NCBI GenBank assembly: GCA_002363695.1
Contig: DEWO01000018.1
Coordinates: 2,884-8,262, forward strand
Source of the DNA: Prevotella sp. UBA3208
GTDB lineage: Bacteria; Bacteroidota; Bacteroidia; Bacteroidales; Bacteroidaceae
Direction: 5' to 3'
DNA length: 5,379 nucleotides
Position numbers and translations under genes: made by a program
Shown here: in pieces, positions 4,652 to 5,379 of the stretch
How the letters are laid out: each line of letters starts with the position of its first letter
Numbering within the stretch: the stretch's first letter is position 1
The notes under the pieces: model-generated
Seen by the model: the letters and a program-made list of their open reading frames with translations, nothing else
Told to the model about the DNA's origin: nothing
The model's database searches: none

Positions 4652-5379
4652 ATGATCAACATTACTTTTCCAGACGGATCTGTTCGCTCGTATGAGCAGG
4701 GCGTCACTGGACTTCAGATTGCTGAGAGCATCTCACCGGCTCTGGCACGCAGCGTTATTGCTTGTGGTGTGAATGGTGAGACTGTAGAGCTGAACCGTCC
4801 CATCAACGAGGATGCAAGCATTGCGCTCTACAAGTGGGATGACGAGCAGGGTAAGCATACCTTCTGGCACACATCGGCACACCTGTTGGCCGAGGCTCTG
4901 CAGGAGTTGTATCCTGGCATCCAGTTTGGTTTCGGACCTGCTGTCGAGAATGGTTTCTTCTATGACGTGCTGCTGCCTAACGGCGAGATGATCAAGGAGA
5001 GCGATTTCCCCAAGATTGAAGAGAAGATGAAGGAACTGGCTTCCAAGAAAGAGGCTGTGGTTCGCAAGGAGGTGGCCAAGGCCGACGCCCTGAAGGAGTT
5101 TGCCGCTGACGGTCAGACCTACAAGTGCGAGCACATTGAGCAGGACTTGGAAGACGGAACCATCACGACCTATACACAGGGTAACTTCACGGACCTCTGT
5201 CGTGGTCCGCACCTGATGGATACGGGCGAGATCAAGGCTGTCAAGCTGACCAGCGTTGCCGGTGCGTTCTGGCGTGGTGATGCCAACCGTGAGCAGATGC
5301 AGCGTCTCTATGGTATCTCGTTCCCCAAGAAGAAGATGCTCGACGAGTATCTGGTGATGCTGGAAGAGGCCAAGAAGCG
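4652..5379 (+). CDS. thrS: Threonyl-tRNA synthetase, N-terminal part (3' truncated by window end)
   Basis: ATG 4652 opens a frame that stays open to the window end: 242 full codons plus two bases, against a usual length of about 640-650 residues. Residues 1-61 are a TGS domain ([27 protein letters not shown]). Residues about 62-225 are the second additional (editing) domain that hydrolyses Ser-tRNA(Thr). Its zinc-site-like residues are present as His73 and His77 (HTSAH) and Cys183 and His187 (CRGPH), matching the E. coli set H73, H77, C182, H186. The class II catalytic core and anticodon-binding domain lie beyond the window. The start is fixed by the TGS N-terminus; the preceding leader (TATTGTAGAT) is A/T-rich with no Shine-Dalgarno site. 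In many Bacteroidales infC, rpmI and rplT follow, which I would expect just outside the window. Confidence 0.96.
   Translation, partial: MINITFPDGSVRSYEQGVTGLQIAESISPALARSVIACGVNGETVELNRPINEDASIALYKWDDEQGKHTFWHTSAHLLAEALQELYPGIQFGFGPAVENGFFYDVLLPNGEMIKESDFPKIEEKMKELASKKEAVVRKEVAKADALKEFAADGQTYKCEHIEQDLEDGTITTYTQGNFTDLCRGPHLMDTGEIKAVKLTSVAGAFWRGDANREQMQRLYGISFPKKKMLDEYLVMLEEAKK

Noticed and set aside
4733..5212. Minus-strand open frame of 159 codons opposite thrS
   Set aside because: The plus strand encodes unmistakable TGS and editing domains of ThrRS with zinc-site residues; the reverse frame has no recognisable family features.

Overview
This window looks like an ordinary chromosomal stretch from a member of the Bacteroidales, most likely Prevotella or a close relative. 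The evidence is promoter-like sequences of the Bacteroidota type (TTTG ... TAnnTTTG), start codons preceded by A-rich sequence rather than Shine-Dalgarno sites, and a gene order I recall from Bacteroides/Prevotella genomes: SPOR lipoprotein, ruvX, def, TPR protein, thrS. The genus is an inference.

Layout. Bases 1-165 are the 3' end of a plus-strand gene, probably an AAA-type ATP-binding protein. It converges on a three-gene minus-strand cluster (215-1121), and a T-flanked hairpin at 189-229 can terminate both directions. Read in its own direction, the cluster encodes a small YtxH-type membrane protein, a two-helix Phage_holin_3_6/YqjE-type membrane protein, and a 92-residue protein resembling enterobacterial YqjK. 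It appears to be driven by a very good promoter at 1163-1194.

The 176 bases at 1122-1297 are a divergent control region holding that promoter and a weaker, outward-facing plus-strand promoter at 1212-1242. From 1298 to 4569 four plus-strand genes are packed with gaps of only 2 or 3 bases: a SPOR-domain lipoprotein, ruvX (Holliday-junction resolvase-like / pre-16S rRNA nuclease), def (peptide deformylase) and a large exported TPR protein. An 82-base gap with a heptamer repeat and a TAATTTTG promoter element then leads into thrS (threonyl-tRNA synthetase), which runs off the window after its editing domain.

Function. The plus-strand operon mixes translation and RNA functions (RuvX, Def, then ThrRS) with two cell-envelope proteins (SPOR lipoprotein and exported TPR protein). 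The minus-strand cluster is probably an inner-membrane or envelope-stress module. I see no CRISPR array, transposon, phage or defence system, and no RNA gene. The most interesting items are the YqjD-E-K-like triad, the symmetric element inside its promoter, the heptamer repeats in two intergenic gaps, and the unassigned central domain of the TPR protein.
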